This document shows, piece by piece, positions 17,753-24,645 of a stretch of DNA of 29,660 bases. This DNA is from Thiopontia sp964344435 (GTDB lineage: Bacteria > Pseudomonadota > Gammaproteobacteria > GCF-002020875), in assembly GCA_964344435.1 (NCBI GenBank), contig CAYFNH010000021.1, positions 1 through 29,660 of the forward strand, given 5' to 3'. Positions within the stretch are counted from its first letter, which is position 1. Each line of letters starts with the position of its first letter. A model generated the notes under the pieces. That model did not search any database. It was not told where the DNA came from and saw only the letters and a program-made list of their open reading frames with translations. The translations under genes were made by a program, and so were the position numbers.

Positions 17753-18160
17753 TTAATCCCGTTTTGTCCAGTAGTCCGCCGTCTGCGGAAGCACCCAACG
17801 CACCCCCCCTTTCGGATTCTCCACATCTCCCCGGTAACGTGGAATCAGATGGACATGCAGATGAGGTATGGACTGCCCGGCCCACTCTCCATTGTTGACA
17901 CCGATATTGTACCCATCCGGCTGAAACTCTTGCTCCAGTCCCTGCTTCGCCTTCTGGATGGCTGCCGAGATCGCAACCAATTCACGTTCATTCAACTCGA
18001 AAAAGGTCGGCACATGACGCCGGGTAATGATCAGGGTATGCCCCGGAGAGACCGGAAAACCATCACGAATGGTCAAGGTCCAGTCGCAATGGTCAATAAT
18101 CCGCTCTGGCGGCAATGTGCAGAGGAAACAGTCCGGTTTTCTTTCCATGATCGGCAGCAT
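17753..18160 (-). CDS. HIT family nucleotide hydrolase
   Basis: HIT proteins hydrolyse or transfer nucleotidyl groups from dinucleoside polyphosphates, nucleoside phosphoramidates and related compounds. The 135-aa protein has the catalytic triad HLHVHLIPRY (His100, His102, His104), the N-terminal CFLC pair (Cys11, Cys14) seen in zinc-binding HIT members, and the internal DGFPVSPGHTLIITRRH. An in-frame ATG at codon 5 (MERKPDCFLC) is an alternative start. It is the gene after the two arsenosugar-type glycosyltransferases, 66 bases downstream; a role in handling the adenine nucleotide released or carried in that pathway is possible but speculative. Confidence 0.9.
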   Translation of the reverse strand: MLPIMERKPDCFLCTLPPERIIDHCDWTLTIRDGFPVSPGHTLIITRRHVPTFFELNERELVAISAAIQKAKQGLEQEFQPDGYNIGVNNGEWAGQSIPHLHVHLIPRYRGDVENPKGGVRWVLPQTADYWTKRD

Positions 18161-18226
18161 ACCGGCAATATTTCAACAGGGCAACCGCAGGAATCAGAGC
18201 GCCCCCCCGCCAGTTCCTGTACCGAA

Positions 18227-18847
18227 TCAGATTGCATATTCAGGTTTCCACGCCTCCGGCAGCGCCTGCAAATCTTCCACTTGATCGATATCCTCCTGTG
18301 CAGGCAGGGCGTACCAGCTCACCCCCTGCGCATCCAACTGCGCCACGGTCTGTTGAAACACCCGGTTGGTACCCCAGTCGATTTCGTGAAAAATCTCCCG
18401 AACCAGCCTTTTCATGGCCACCAACACATAGCCACCATCCACGGCAGGCACCAGTACCACCTCATGGCTGTGCAACTGCACAACCACTTCATCAAGTCGT
18501 GCTGCCTCCAGTTGGGGGCAGTCACACCCCATCAGCAGCACCGCATCATGCTGCTGCAACCCCTGCTCGATGGCATGTTCCATGCGCTCACCAAGATCAA
18601 TTCCCTGTTGGCTCTTCAAGGAGATCCCGTAGCGCTGCTGTAGCGCAACAAAACTGGGATGTTCCACATCGGGTACAGCATAGAGCACCACCTGCCCCAA
18701 CCTCGACTCAATCGCCTGCTCCACCATCCAGTGAGTCATCTGCTGCTGGAGTTGCGCCGCCCCCTCCCGGCCCAGCTGCGGAATCAGGCGTGTTTTGGCC
18801 ACGCCCGGCACGGGTGCCTTGCTGAAAAGTTGCAGCTGCATCCTCAT
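18227..18847 (-). CDS. TIGR04282 family arsenosugar-type glycosyltransferase
   Basis: A 206-aa nucleotidyl/glycosyltransferase-like protein of the DUF2064/TIGR04282 group. Seen motifs: LQLFSKAPVPGVAKTRL at the start, LLMGCDCPQL near 105-112 (the family has GSDCP) and VDGGYVLVAM near 136-145. Members of this group are found beside ArsM, ArsS and TIGR04283 in putative arsenosugar clusters, as here. ATG at 18847 is chosen over the in-frame upstream start at 18907 because it begins the domain and lies 7 bases after the preceding gene, with GGTGA at its stop. The exact sugar and acceptor are not known. Confidence 0.88.
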   Translation of the reverse strand: MRMQLQLFSKAPVPGVAKTRLIPQLGREGAAQLQQQMTHWMVEQAIESRLGQVVLYAVPDVEHPSFVALQQRYGISLKSQQGIDLGERMEHAIEQGLQQHDAVLLMGCDCPQLEAARLDEVVVQLHSHEVVLVPAVDGGYVLVAMKRLVREIFHEIDWGTNRVFQQTVAQLDAQGVSWYALPAQEDIDQVEDLQALPEAWKPEYAI

Positions 18848-18854
18848 CTTGAAT

Positions 18855-19520
18855 TCACCGATACCACCCCGCCAGGCGCTGCGGTGAGACCCCTGCCCAG
18901 TAGGCAAAACGGAGCCACCACATCAGCACAATGGTACGTACCACCCCCTTCTGCTCCCAGCGACGGCTTGAAGTAGTCAGTGTAGTATCTACACAAACAG
19001 GGGGGGCAACCGCCCGCAAACGTTTGCTGAAGGCAATATCCTCCATCAGCGGAACTTGTGGGATCCCGCCCACCTGCTGATAGAGACTTCGGCGAAGAAA
19101 GATTCCCTGATCTCCGGTGGCTACTCCACTCCAGCAGGAGCGTCGGTTCATCATCCACTCCACCACACGCAACAGCGGCTGCTCTCCACTGAGGCGCACA
19201 TCAAAGCGCCCCCACGGTCCTTGCCTCATCGCCGCCAGCAGCAGTCGCTCTGTTCCAACCGAAACCGTGGTATCCGCATGGAGAAACCAGAGCAGCTCCC
19301 CCTGTGCCACCTCTGCCCCTGCCGCCATCTGCCGGGCTCGTCCCGGTTCGCTTGTGAGGAGGCTGTCCACATGAGGCCGGGCCAGCTCCACTGTCCCGTC
19401 CACACTGCCCCCATCCACCAGAATCAGCTCCCCGCCCTGTTGACGCAATGACTGCAGCGGGGCGAGCATCTGTGCGATTCCCGCTGCCTCATTGAGTGTG
19501 GGTATCACCACCGAGATCAT
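18855..19520 (-). CDS. TIGR04283 family arsenosugar-type glycosyltransferase
   Basis: A 221-aa GT-A (family 2) glycosyltransferase. The N-terminus reads ISVVIPTLNEAAGI, followed by LILVDGGSVDGTVELA and the DxD-like region LLWFLHADTTV. The latter part has GDQGIFLRRSLYQQVGGIP and PLMEDIAFSKRL, both standard for the TIGR04283 group. The C-terminus has a hydrophobic amphipathic end. The ATG at 19520 shares one base with the arsS stop (TGATG), so the two are translationally coupled. It probably transfers the sugar part during arsenosugar synthesis; this is inferred from the cluster. Confidence 0.9.
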   Translation of the reverse strand: MISVVIPTLNEAAGIAQMLAPLQSLRQQGGELILVDGGSVDGTVELARPHVDSLLTSEPGRARQMAAGAEVAQGELLWFLHADTTVSVGTERLLLAAMRQGPWGRFDVRLSGEQPLLRVVEWMMNRRSCWSGVATGDQGIFLRRSLYQQVGGIPQVPLMEDIAFSKRLRAVAPPVCVDTTLTTSSRRWEQKGVVRTIVLMWWLRFAYWAGVSPQRLAGWYR

Positions 19521-20485
19521 CAACGACTGAGTGCCCCACCACAGCTGGAACCCTGCCCTGCGGTGCAGCCATAACAGTGGCCACCAACCTGTATCGGCTG
19601 TTGTTCCAGGGAGTCAACCAGCAGATCGCGAAGATGCAGTGGATGACCACCCGCACTGCGCAGAGGCATCTTCAGCATCTGGTTGAAGTCACAATCGTAG
19701 AGCACCCCCTGCCAATCAGCACTGATCAGCGTACGGCACATCACCGTCTCCAGGTTCTGTGGTTGGTGGGCCGCCTGCAACAACGCCATGTAGTCATCAA
19801 ACATCCCCTTCGCCAGCAGCATTCCACCAAAACGCTGAATAGGCAGGTTGGCCAGGGTCAACAGTTGATTGAATTGAACCCCATACTGCTGCCACAAGAC
19901 CTCTCTGTAATCACGCTCCAACTGCTGCTGTGAAGGGGGCAGAGCGGCATCCTGAGGATTGTAGACCAGATTGAGAATCAGACCGGAGTCAAGCGCCCCG
20001 TATCCCAGCCGATTGAGCTGTCGCAAACCTTCTATACTGGCGTCAAAGACACCGCTACCACGCTGGCGATCCACATTTTCCTGCAGATAGCAGGGCATCG
20101 AGGCGACCACCTCAACTCGCTGGCTTGCCAGAAAAAGGGCCAGATCCTCCTGTCCCGGCTCCTGCAAAACAGCCAGATTGCAGCGATCTATCACTCGCAC
20201 CCCCAGTGCCGTGGCCGACGACACCAGATCTCGAAAATGGGGATTGAGTTCCGGTGCTCCTCCGGTCAGATCGAGTACGACAATCTCCCCCTGCTCCAGC
20301 ACCCGGACCACCCAGTCAATACTCTCCCGGCTCATCACCTCGCTACGGCTGGGGCCTGCATTGACATGGCAATGGGTACAGCGGAGGTTACAGCGATAGC
20401 CCAGATTGAGTTGCAGCGTCTCCAGCCTGCCCCGCTGTAGTGGAGGGAAGGTGATACGCCTGAGATAGGGAGCACTGTCCAGCAT
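19520..20485 (-). CDS. arsS: Arsenosugar biosynthesis radical SAM protein ArsS
   Basis: ArsS uses a 4Fe-4S cluster and S-adenosylmethionine to attach the 5'-deoxyadenosyl group to dimethylarsenic, giving 5'-deoxy-5'-dimethylarsinoyl-adenosine. The protein has the radical SAM motif LGYRCNLRCTHCHVNAGP (CxxxCxxC near residues 32-39), VLDLTGGAPELNPHFR, and the family C-terminus with further Cys (HCYGCTAGQGSSCGG) that likely binds an auxiliary cluster or the arsenic substrate. An ATG at 20485 is used; a TTG one codon earlier is equally possible and neither has a strong Shine-Dalgarno. It is coupled to the TIGR04283 gene. Confidence 0.94.
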   Translation of the reverse strand: MLDSAPYLRRITFPPLQRGRLETLQLNLGYRCNLRCTHCHVNAGPSRSEVMSRESIDWVVRVLEQGEIVVLDLTGGAPELNPHFRDLVSSATALGVRVIDRCNLAVLQEPGQEDLALFLASQRVEVVASMPCYLQENVDRQRGSGVFDASIEGLRQLNRLGYGALDSGLILNLVYNPQDAALPPSQQQLERDYREVLWQQYGVQFNQLLTLANLPIQRFGGMLLAKGMFDDYMALLQAAHQPQNLETVMCRTLISADWQGVLYDCDFNQMLKMPLRSAGGHPLHLRDLLVDSLEQQPIQVGGHCYGCTAGQGSSCGGALSR

Positions 20486-20531
20486 CAATACAGCGGCAGT
20501 GTGGAGCGGACCCGGTTAGCCGGACACCACT

Positions 20532-20888
20532 CTACTTGCCATCTTTCTTGTTCTGCTTCTTGCCCTTGCGTTTTTTCTTGCGCTTTTTCTTGCGCTTTTT
20601 CTTCTTCTTTACCTTACTGATCGTCTTGGAAAACTTGCCCTTGATATTCTCTTTGAAGAACGCCTTCTTGTCCTCGGCATCCACAAACTTGCTATAAGTG
20701 GAGTAGAGCACATTGGAGTAGGTTTCCAACCTCCCCTTCTTGTACGCAATCCACATAGTGCGGGCCTGGTCATCATAGCCGGCGGCCACAAATTTGCCCT
20801 GATTGATCTTGACCTGCTCCTTCTCGGCAAGCGCCAACTGGGTAAAGGAGAGCAGCAACATCAACAACAGGGTAGAGAGGGTTTTCAT
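20532..20888 (-). CDS. Secreted KTSC-domain protein with poly-Lys/Arg tail
   Basis: A 118-aa protein with a signal peptide (MKTLSTLLLMLLLSFTQLAL, then AE), a KTSC-like domain (about 27-87: FVAAGYDDQARTMWIAYKKG, then YSNVLYSTYSKFV and FFKENIKGKF) and a C-terminal tail of almost pure Lys and Arg (about 92-118). KTSC domains are small beta/alpha modules of unclear function. The tail is encoded by near-perfect 12-base repeats. Being secreted and very basic, it could bind nucleic acid, polyphosphate or the cell surface; there is no direct evidence. It stands 43 bases before arsS in the same direction, behind a candidate promoter. Confidence 0.8.
   Translation of the reverse strand: MKTLSTLLLMLLLSFTQLALAEKEQVKINQGKFVAAGYDDQARTMWIAYKKGRLETYSNVLYSTYSKFVDAEDKKAFFKENIKGKFSKTISKVKKKKKRKKKRKKKRKGKKQNKKDGK
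20568..20603. repeat. 12-base tandem repeat encoding the Lys/Arg tail
   Basis: Three consecutive 12-base units (gcgttttttctt, gcgctttttctt, gcgctttttctt) encode repeated KKRK-type blocks on the minus strand. Such a tract can change length by slippage in whole 4-residue steps without breaking the frame. Confidence 0.85.
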
Positions 20889-20929
20889 CTTGTATCCATA
20901 CTCAAATATCAGGTAGATCGGAAGGCAGT

Positions 20930-20973
20930 TTCTATCACTCTCACCCCACCCATGTCAAAAGGGAAATTCCCTT
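20930..20973 (-). promoter_or_regulatory. Candidate promoter with palindromic operator for the KTSC-arsS operon
   Basis: On the minus strand a perfect -35 (TTGACA, 20958-20953) is followed after 16-17 bases by a weak -10 (GATAGA region, about 20936-20931). Directly upstream of the -35 is a perfect palindrome AAGGGAA-T-TTCCCTT (20973-20959). This arrangement suggests a regulated promoter about 40 bases before the KTSC gene. Confidence 0.5.
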
Positions 20974-21058
20974 AAATTGCGCAATAACTTTCTTATGTTA
21001 AATACACCGATTTTCCCGGAAGTTCATTCATACCGCAATTCCAGGCTATCTGCAGCCC

Positions 21059-22117
21059 TCAACAACACCCTCCGCCATCCTTTCTCTGCTGCTCCTCCAG
21101 CACGAGATCAAACGGCAGCTCCATACCATTATGCTCTGCAAAAATACCGTAGTGGTTTTCCCAGTTACCGATAAAGTCGAAATGGGATGCAAAGCGGGAC
21201 TGGTGCAACATCCGGTAGCTGTTGCCGCTGACCGCAACGGCCCTCCCCCGCTCGAAGTGGTGCTCCTTGTCGAGATCAAACCGGTCTGGATGGTGGCTGA
21301 CCGTTCCCTTGTAGATCACCGCCTGCCCATAGTCCTCAGCCGTCGATTCCAGTTCGGGAATCTTGAAGAGCCGGTAGGTGGCGGAGTAGAAACGGTGTTC
21401 CCCCAGCTTCTTTTCTATCTCCGGATTGTCCACCGTGAGCGGACGATCCTCCACCAGTCGAGGGTCTGCAAATCCGTTACGCCGTGCCAGGGAAAGAAAG
21501 TCGTTCCAATACAGTGCACCACTGAGACACTCACCGTAGAGTATCGGATCCTGCACCAGTGCCTGGGGCACCCGGCGCTCGGAGTAGACATCAGAGAAGT
21601 AGAGTTCGCCCCCCGGCTTCAGCACCCGCCACGCCTCTCGCAGCGCCGCATCCTTGTCAGGAGAGAGATTGATGACGCAGTTGGAGACAATGATATCGAA
21701 ACTGTCATCCTGCAGTGACAACTCGTCCAGCCTTTCGATATACCCTTTCAGAAAGGTGACGTTGGGTGCGGCATAACCGAACTGTTCGGTATGCCAGTCG
21801 ATATGCCGGTTGGCAACCGCGAGCTGCTCATCGGTCATATCAACACCAACCACACTCCCCTGCTCCCCAACCAGCTGTGACAACAGGTAGACATCGCGAC
21901 CGGAACCACTGCCAAGATCGAGGATACGTGTCCCCTCCAGCTGCTGCGGTGCAACCAGCCCGCAGCCGTAGTATTTGGCGGAGACCTCAGCATGAATTCC
22001 GCCCATCGCCTGCTTGAGGTGATCCGGAACACCACTGTCGGTGCAACAGGCGTTGGTCTGCAGGTCGTTGTTGGTAACCAGAATCTGGCCGTAGTACTTT
22101 TTCACTTCATCATGCAT
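21059..22117 (-). CDS. arsM: Arsenite S-adenosylmethionine methyltransferase
   Basis: ArsM methylates As(III) stepwise to mono-, di- and trimethyl arsenicals. The 352-aa protein has the Rossmann SAM-binding motif ILDLGSGSGRDVYLL (65-79), the N-terminal Cys pair NACC (24-25), and the three conserved arsenic-binding Cys at 52 (YYGCGL), 147 (VSNCVINL) and 197 (GECLSGAL), with 50 residues between the last two as in characterised enzymes. The C-terminal ArsM domain is present and the protein ends in GGGCC, a further vicinal pair. It is divergent from ppx with a short gap, and its product, dimethylarsenic, is the substrate of ArsS encoded downstream. Confidence 0.95.
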   Translation of the reverse strand: MHDEVKKYYGQILVTNNDLQTNACCTDSGVPDHLKQAMGGIHAEVSAKYYGCGLVAPQQLEGTRILDLGSGSGRDVYLLSQLVGEQGSVVGVDMTDEQLAVANRHIDWHTEQFGYAAPNVTFLKGYIERLDELSLQDDSFDIIVSNCVINLSPDKDAALREAWRVLKPGGELYFSDVYSERRVPQALVQDPILYGECLSGALYWNDFLSLARRNGFADPRLVEDRPLTVDNPEIEKKLGEHRFYSATYRLFKIPELESTAEDYGQAVIYKGTVSHHPDRFDLDKEHHFERGRAVAVSGNSYRMLHQSRFASHFDFIGNWENHYGIFAEHNGMELPFDLVLEEQQRKDGGGCC

Positions 22118-22174
22118 CGTTCTTTCTCAACAGGTAGAATTGCCGCGAACAATGATACCGCAACAGGAGTGACC

Positions 22175-23659
22175 TTGAATCAGCCCGAGACCCTTGCCGC
22201 GATTGACCTCGGCTCCAACAGCTTTCACATGATTGTTGCGCAAAATCTCAACGGGCAGCTGCAGGTGGTGGACAGGGTCAAGGAGATGGTTCGCCTTGGC
22301 GGCGGCCTCGACAAGAGGAACAATCTGACCCCGGAGGCGATGGAACGGGCGCTCGCGACCCTGGAGCGCTTCGGCCAGCGCCTGCAGGGTATTCCCTCAC
22401 ACGCCATCCGCTGCGTGGGCACCAAGACCCTGCGCACTGCTCGCAATGCCGAGCCCTTTCTGGAGCAGGCCCAGCAGGCACTCAACCATGAGATCGAGAT
22501 CATCTCCGGCTTCGAGGAGGCCCGTCTGGTCTACCAGGGGGTCACCCACGACATCGAGGTGGAGAACCAGAAGCTGCTGGTAATGGATATTGGTGGACGC
22601 AGTACCGAACTGATCCATGGCAGCGGGCAGGTGCCGGAGCAGCTGGAGAGCCTCACCATGGGCAGCGTAAGCATGAGCCTGCGCCACTTTGCCGATGGCA
22701 ACATCACCCAAAAACGGATGGAACGTGCCGAACTGGATGCACTGGCAGAGCTGCGTGGGGTACGCAAACTGTACCGCCAGCCATTATGGGAGCGGGCCAT
22801 TGGCTCCTCCGGTACCATCCGCACCATTGCCAGCATCATCCACACTGCAGGCTGGTCACACAACTCCATCACGCTGGAAGATCTCAAGCGGCTACGCAGA
22901 GAGACCATCGAAGCCGGCAGTATCGAGGCTCTCGATTTCGGGGGGTTGAAAGAGGAGCGCCGTCCGGTGTTTCCGGGGGGGCTGGCCATTCTCTACGCGA
23001 CCTTCAAGAGCCTCAAGATTCGCGAGATGCTGGTTTCGGAGGGGGCACTGCGAGAGGGGGTTCTGTATGACTATATCGGCCGTATCAGCAACCACGATAT
23101 ACGCGAACTGTCGATTGATCAGATGATGACGCGCTACCACGTCAATACCACCCATGCCGAACATATCCATGTGATGGCGAGCGCACTCTTCAACCAGGTG
23201 GCCACCCACTTTGGCAGTGATGAAGAGCGCTTCGAGAATGCCCTGCGCTGGGGGGCAAAACTGCACGAAATTGGTCTGGCGATCTCTCATCGCAAATACC
23301 ACCTCCACAGCGCCTACCTGATTGAGCACTCGGATATTCCCGGCTTCTCACGCCAGGAGCAACGTACACTCAGCACCCTGGTAAGAGCTCACCGTATGAA
23401 GCTCAAACCGGCTGTATTTGACTCCTTCAAGCTGAAACCACTGTTAATGAAGCTCGCAGTACTACTGCGCCTGGCCACACTGCTCTACCGGGGGCGAGGC
23501 AGAGAAGCGATTCCCATCCCGCAGATCAGACTGAAGGACAACAAAGTAAAGCTGCAGTTTGAACCACAGTGGCTGGCCAACCACGCCCTGACACGCAATG
23601 ACCTCAAGCGTGAACAACGTTACCTGAAACGGGTCGGTATCTCACTGCACTACGACTGA
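22175..23659 (+). CDS. ppx: Exopolyphosphatase
   Basis: A Ppx/GppA family phosphatase releasing terminal phosphate from polyphosphate (GppA-type pppGpp hydrolysis cannot be excluded). The N-terminus has AAIDLGSNSFHMIVAQ, then MDIGGRSTELI (the family has DIGGGSTE or DIGGAST) and GSSGTIRTIASI. The C-terminal half is the HD-like helical domain (HAEHIHVMASALFNQ, KLHEIGLAISHRKYH). TTG at 22175 is chosen: AGGAG lies 5 bases upstream and the product then starts just before the conserved core, giving 494 aa. Upstream in-frame starts, for example ATG at 22112, would overlap arsM. It ends with a 10-base overlap with the convergent small membrane protein gene. Confidence 0.93.
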   Translation: MNQPETLAAIDLGSNSFHMIVAQNLNGQLQVVDRVKEMVRLGGGLDKRNNLTPEAMERALATLERFGQRLQGIPSHAIRCVGTKTLRTARNAEPFLEQAQQALNHEIEIISGFEEARLVYQGVTHDIEVENQKLLVMDIGGRSTELIHGSGQVPEQLESLTMGSVSMSLRHFADGNITQKRMERAELDALAELRGVRKLYRQPLWERAIGSSGTIRTIASIIHTAGWSHNSITLEDLKRLRRETIEAGSIEALDFGGLKEERRPVFPGGLAILYATFKSLKIREMLVSEGALREGVLYDYIGRISNHDIRELSIDQMMTRYHVNTTHAEHIHVMASALFNQVATHFGSDEERFENALRWGAKLHEIGLAISHRKYHLHSAYLIEHSDIPGFSRQEQRTLSTLVRAHRMKLKPAVFDSFKLKPLLMKLAVLLRLATLLYRGRGREAIPIPQIRLKDNKVKLQFEPQWLANHALTRNDLKREQRYLKRVGISLHYD

Positions 23660-23901
23660 TCCGTTGCTGACAGTCGCGCACGCACGATGCGCAGGATACG
23701 AATCAGCAGCAATGTAATCGGGGTTGCGTGCAGGAACAGATCAAAAATATCGAGTGGGCGCCGCAGGGTGCCCGCCAGTAGCATGCGAACCTTCTCAACC
23801 AGATGTGGCTCCGGATAAGGCGGGACAATGGCTGGCATCAGTGCCAGCATCACCGCAACCAGCGCCAGTTGTGCCAATGGAATCCGGTCGATCCAGCCCA
23901 T
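23650..23901 (-). CDS. Small conserved membrane protein
   Basis: An 83-aa protein with two hydrophobic segments (about 9-27 and 55-70) around a conserved-looking PYPEPHLVEKVRMLLAGTLR and RPLDIFDLFLHATP. Short proteins of this make-up are common in Gammaproteobacteria and, from memory, are labelled as RND transporter family although they are too short to be exporters. ATG at 23901 has GAGGAG 6 bases upstream. It overlaps the ppx stop and is divergent from the rhodanese gene. Function unknown. Confidence 0.75.
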   Translation of the reverse strand: MGWIDRIPLAQLALVAVMLALMPAIVPPYPEPHLVEKVRMLLAGTLRRPLDIFDLFLHATPITLLLIRILRIVRARLSATDQS

Positions 23902-23914
23902 TCTCTACTCCTCA

Positions 23915-23926
23915 TACCCATGGGTA
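23915..23926. promoter_or_regulatory. 12-bp perfect palindrome, candidate operator
   Basis: TACCCATGGGTA lies between the divergent 83-aa and rhodanese genes, 14 bases before the start codon of the former and just upstream of the candidate promoter of the latter. Its place suits a binding site for a dimeric regulator. Confidence 0.35.
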
Positions 23927-23927
23927 A

Positions 23928-23956
23928 TTGTTGACTATTATGCACAAGTATATACC
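23928..23956 (+). promoter_or_regulatory. Candidate sigma-70 promoter of the rhodanese gene
   Basis: TTGTTG (23928-23933) and TATACC (23951-23956) are separated by 17 bases, about 50 bases before the start codon. An overlapping TTGACT gives a better -35 but a spacing of only 14. Confidence 0.45.
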
Positions 23957-24002
23957 ATCCGTAGATGAACTCAGAGTCAAACCATTACCGAGGAGGAATA
24001 CC

Positions 24003-24629
24003 ATGAGCCGACTGTTCTCTGCCCTGTTACTGTCAATACTCACCACAGCAGCCATAGCGGGGGAGATTCGCATTACCCCATCCACCGACAATCTGACGGT
24101 AGAGCATAATGGCAAGGAGGTGCAGATCCAGCGCAACCAGAACCCGCAAGCGGTGGCAGAGGCTGCCTGGAGCAAAACAAGCCGCAACTGCCCCCCCTTT
24201 TGTGTACAGCCCATGGTCGCTGCCCCTGGTGTATTAACCGTGGGGATCCGTGAAGTGGTGGAGTTTATGCGCAACGAACTGGCCGTGGGTGACGGGGTAC
24301 TGATTGATGCCCGCACCGAAGAGTGGTACCAGCGCGGCACCATTCCCGGCTCGGTCAACATCCCCTACACCCGGCTCAACCGCAACAACGGAGCCGATGA
24401 ACTGGTGCTGGAGCAGGCGATGGAACGATTCGGGGTGAGCGGAGAGCCGGGCAACTGGGATTTCAGCAATGCCAAAAAACTGGTGCTATGGTGTAACGGC
24501 TGGTGGTGCGGGCAGTCTCCTGCCGCCATTCGTGGCCTGCTCAACGAGGGCTATCCTGCCGAAAGGCTGCTCTATTTCCGCGGCGGAATGCAGAACTGGA
24601 AGATCTATGGGCTCAACACTGTACAGTAG
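24003..24629 (+). CDS. Secreted rhodanese-like protein with CxGWWCG loop
   Basis: A 208-aa protein with signal peptide (MSRLFSALLLSILTTAAIAG, cleavage near residue 19), an N-terminal part with the Cys pair NCPPFCVQPM (Cys63, Cys67), and a rhodanese domain (about 80-205) with LIDARTEEWYQRGTIPGSVN and the active loop LWCNGWWCGQSP (Cys164 and Cys169). Rhodaneses carry sulfane sulfur on the first loop Cys; the second Cys in this loop and the extra pair suggest redox or sulfur-relay chemistry in the periplasm, fitting a sulfur oxidiser. ATG at 24003 has a very strong GAGGAGGAA upstream; the frame is open from 23928 but lacks that support. It converges on the barrel gene 16 bases away. Confidence 0.88.
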   Translation: MSRLFSALLLSILTTAAIAGEIRITPSTDNLTVEHNGKEVQIQRNQNPQAVAEAAWSKTSRNCPPFCVQPMVAAPGVLTVGIREVVEFMRNELAVGDGVLIDARTEEWYQRGTIPGSVNIPYTRLNRNNGADELVLEQAMERFGVSGEPGNWDFSNAKKLVLWCNGWWCGQSPAAIRGLLNEGYPAERLLYFRGGMQNWKIYGLNTVQ

Positions 24630-24645
24630 GCCGGAACTGTACTGA

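Noticed and set aside
21992..22174. N-terminal extension of ppx
   Set aside because: It overlaps the divergent arsM coding start and does not resemble the Ppx family. TTG at 22175 has a proper AGGAG.
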